Below the pieces are notes generated by a model. The model had not been told where the DNA came from, ran no database searches, and saw only the letters and a list, made by a program, of their open reading frames with translations. Positions 62,201 through 64,000 of a stretch of DNA of 64,000 bases are shown piece by piece. How positions within the stretch are numbered: position 1 is the first letter of the stretch; the number at the start of each line of letters is the position of its first letter. Source of the DNA: Baylisascaris procyonis (Eukaryota > Nematoda > Chromadorea > Rhabditida > Ascarididae); assembly GCA_037389465.1 (NCBI GenBank), contig JAZARR010000088.1, positions 6,200,001 to 6,264,000 of the forward strand, in the 5' to 3' direction. Both the position numbers and the translations under genes were made by a program.

Positions 62201-64000
62201 TAGGCTTAAACTTATGCTTAAACTTAGGCTTAGGCTTAGGCTTAGGCTTAGGTCTAGGCTTAGGCTTAGGCAAAGCTTAGGCTTAGGCTTAGGCTTAGGC
62301 TTAAGCTTAAGCTTAGGGTTAGGCTTAGGCTTAGCATAAAACTTAGGCTTAACTTTGGCTTAAACTTAGGCTTATGTTCAGGGCCCAGGCTTAGTCTGAC
62401 AACTTAGGCTTAGGCTTAGGCTTGGGCCTGGGCTTAAGCTTAGAGCTTAGGCTTAGGCTTAGGCTTAGGCTTAGGCTTAGGCTTAGGCTTAGTCTTGAGC
62501 TTAAGCTTAGGCTTAGGCTTAGGCTTAGGCTTAGGCTTAGGCTTAAACTTGAGCTTAAAGTTAGGCTTAGCCTTAGGCTTAGTCTTAAGCCTAGGCTTAG
62601 GCTTAGGTTTAAATCTTAGGCTCAGGCTTAGGCTTAGGCCTAGGCTTAGGATTAGGCTCAGGCTTAGTCTTAAGCCTAGGCTTAGGCTTAGGTTTAGATC
62701 AGAGGCTCAGGCTTAGGCTTAGGCTTAGGCTTAGGCCTAGGCTTAGGCTTAGGCTTAGGCTTAGGCTTAGGCTTAGGCTTAGGCTTAGGCTTCAGGCTTA
62801 GGCTTAGGCTTAGTCTTAAGCCTAGGCTTAGGCATAGGTTTAGATCTTAGGCTCAGGCTCAGGCTTAGGCTTAGGCTTAGGCTTAGGCTTCGCCTAAAAC
62901 TTCTCCTTAAACTTGGGCTTAAACTTAGGATTAGGCTTTGGCTTAAACTTATGCTCAAACTTAGGCTTAGGAATAGGCATAGGCTTAGGGCCTAGGCTCA
63001 AGCTCAGGCTAAGAATTTGGCTTAAACTTAGGCCTAGGCTTAGGATTAGGCTCAGGCTTAGGCTTAGGCTTAGGCTTAGGCTCAGGCCTAGCCTTAGGCT
63101 TAGGCTTAGGCTTAGGCTCAGGCTAAGGCTTAGGCTTAGGCTTAGGCTTAGGCTTAGGCTTAGCCTTAGGCTTAGGCTTAGGCTTAGGCTTAGCCTTAGG
63201 CTTAGGCTTAGGCTTAGGATTAGGCTTAGGCTCAGGCTAAGGCTTAGGCTTAGGCTTAGGCTTAGGTTTAGATCTTAGGCTCAGGCTTAAGCTTAGGCTT
63301 AGGCCTAGGCTTAGGCTTAGGGCTTAGGCTTAGGCTTAGGCTTAGGCTTAGGCTTAGGCTTAAGCTTAAGCTTAGGGTTAGGCTTAGGCTTAGCATAAAA
63401 CTTAGGCTTAACTTTGGCTTAAACTTAGGCTTATGTTCAGGGCCCAGGCTTAGTCTGACGACTTAGGCTTAGGCTTAGGCTTAGGCTTAGGCTTAGGCTT
63501 AGGCTTAGGTCTAGGCTTAGGCTTAGGCAAAGCTTAGGCTTAGGCTTAGGCTTAGGCTTAAGCTTGAGCTTAGGGTTAGGCTTAGGCTTAGCATAAAACT
63601 TAGGCTTAACTTTGGCTTAAACTTAGGCTTATGTTCAGGGCCCAGGCTTAGTCTCACGACTTAGGCTTAGGCTTAGGCTTAGGCTTAGGCTTAGGTCTAG
63701 GCTTAGGCTTAGGCAAAGCTTAGGCTTAGGCTTAGGCTTAGGCTTAAGCTTAAGCTTAGGGTTAGGCTTAGGCTTAGCATAAAACTTAGGCTTAACTTTG
63801 GCTTAAACTTAGGCTTATGTTCAGGGCCCAGGCTTAGTCTGACAACTTAGGCTTAGGCTTAGGCTTAGGCTTAGGCTTAGGCTTAGGCTTGGGCCTGGGC
63901 TTAAGCTTAGAGCTTAGGCTTAGGCTTAGGCTTAGGCTCAGGCTTAGCCTTAGGCTTAGGCTTAGGCTTAGGCTCAGGCTTAGGCTTAGGCTTAGGCTTA

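Larger units (their letters stand above)
35515..64000 (+). repeat. Degenerate TTAGGC telomere-type array
   Basis: From about 35,515 to the window end nearly every hexamer is TTAGGC or a one- to two-base variant (TCAGGC, TTAGGG, TTAAGC, TTAAAC, TTAGTC, ATAGGC, TAAGGC). TTAGGC is the nematode telomere unit. It always reads 5'-TTAGGC-3' on the plus strand, the orientation expected for a right chromosome end. Pure runs are short; the longest I noticed is about 16 units near 56,073-56,168. The array still contains variants at the last base, so the pure terminal telomere, if any, lies beyond the window. Frames of alternating Leu-Arg, Leu-Gly, Leu-Ser and Pro-Lys are by-products of the hexamer. Confidence 0.95.

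Noticed and set aside
35479..63278. Many frames of Leu-Arg, Leu-Gly, Ser-Leu or Pro-Lys repeats up to about 165 codons
   Set aside because: They are direct translations of TTAGGC-type hexamers (TTA GGC, CTT AGG, CTA AGC, CCT AAG) and carry no protein signal.
35515..64000. Interpretation as the actual chromosome terminus
   Set aside because: The last bases of the window still carry variant hexamers and there is no pure TTAGGC run, so the terminus is not shown here.

Overview
The window reads as nuclear DNA from a nematode. The strongest sign is 28.5 kb of TTAGGC-type repeat at the right end, the telomere unit known from most nematodes. The unique part adds TTTTCAG-like splice acceptors, introns of about 50 nt mixed with introns of 0.4-1.8 kb, and small exons. 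I cannot name a species. Gene models were read by eye from splice signals and reading phase, and repeat counts are approximate.

Layout. 1-16.4 kb is gene-poor unique DNA in which every coding signal I could support lies on the minus strand: a possible gene end near 0.6-1.4 kb, weak candidates at 3-5 kb, a decayed LINE reverse-transcriptase relic on the plus strand at 7.6-8.0 kb, an unidentified gene with a 10-residue repeat and an apparent one-base frameshift (8.3-9.2 kb), a nitrobindin-like (THAP4 C-terminal-like) gene (10.2-13.7 kb), and directly upstream of it the 3' exons of an unidentified gene (13.8-14.7 kb). The last two are about 130 nt apart, a spacing typical of nematode operons. 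16.45-26.93 kb is a tandem satellite of about 123-bp units, arranged from 19.4 kb on into near-identical 1,599-bp higher-order copies, some with large internal deletions.

27-35.2 kb holds the 3' half of a diacylglycerol kinase of the zeta/iota type on the minus strand. Seven exons join in phase, covering the accessory domain and the conserved region after it. The catalytic-core and C1 exons should lie to the right, but unique sequence stops 290 bp after the last recognised exon. From about 35,515 to the end everything is degenerate TTAGGC repeat, carrying two families of conserved non-telomeric blocks and segmental duplications of 0.8-6.5 kb.

Functional picture. The diacylglycerol kinase would phosphorylate diacylglycerol in lipid signalling, but as seen here it lacks its catalytic core. 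The nitrobindin-like protein would be a small cytosolic beta-barrel. The genes share no evident pathway. The main interest is structural: a chromosome-end-like region in which a signalling gene runs into a huge, rearranged telomere-repeat field, next to a recently homogenised satellite.
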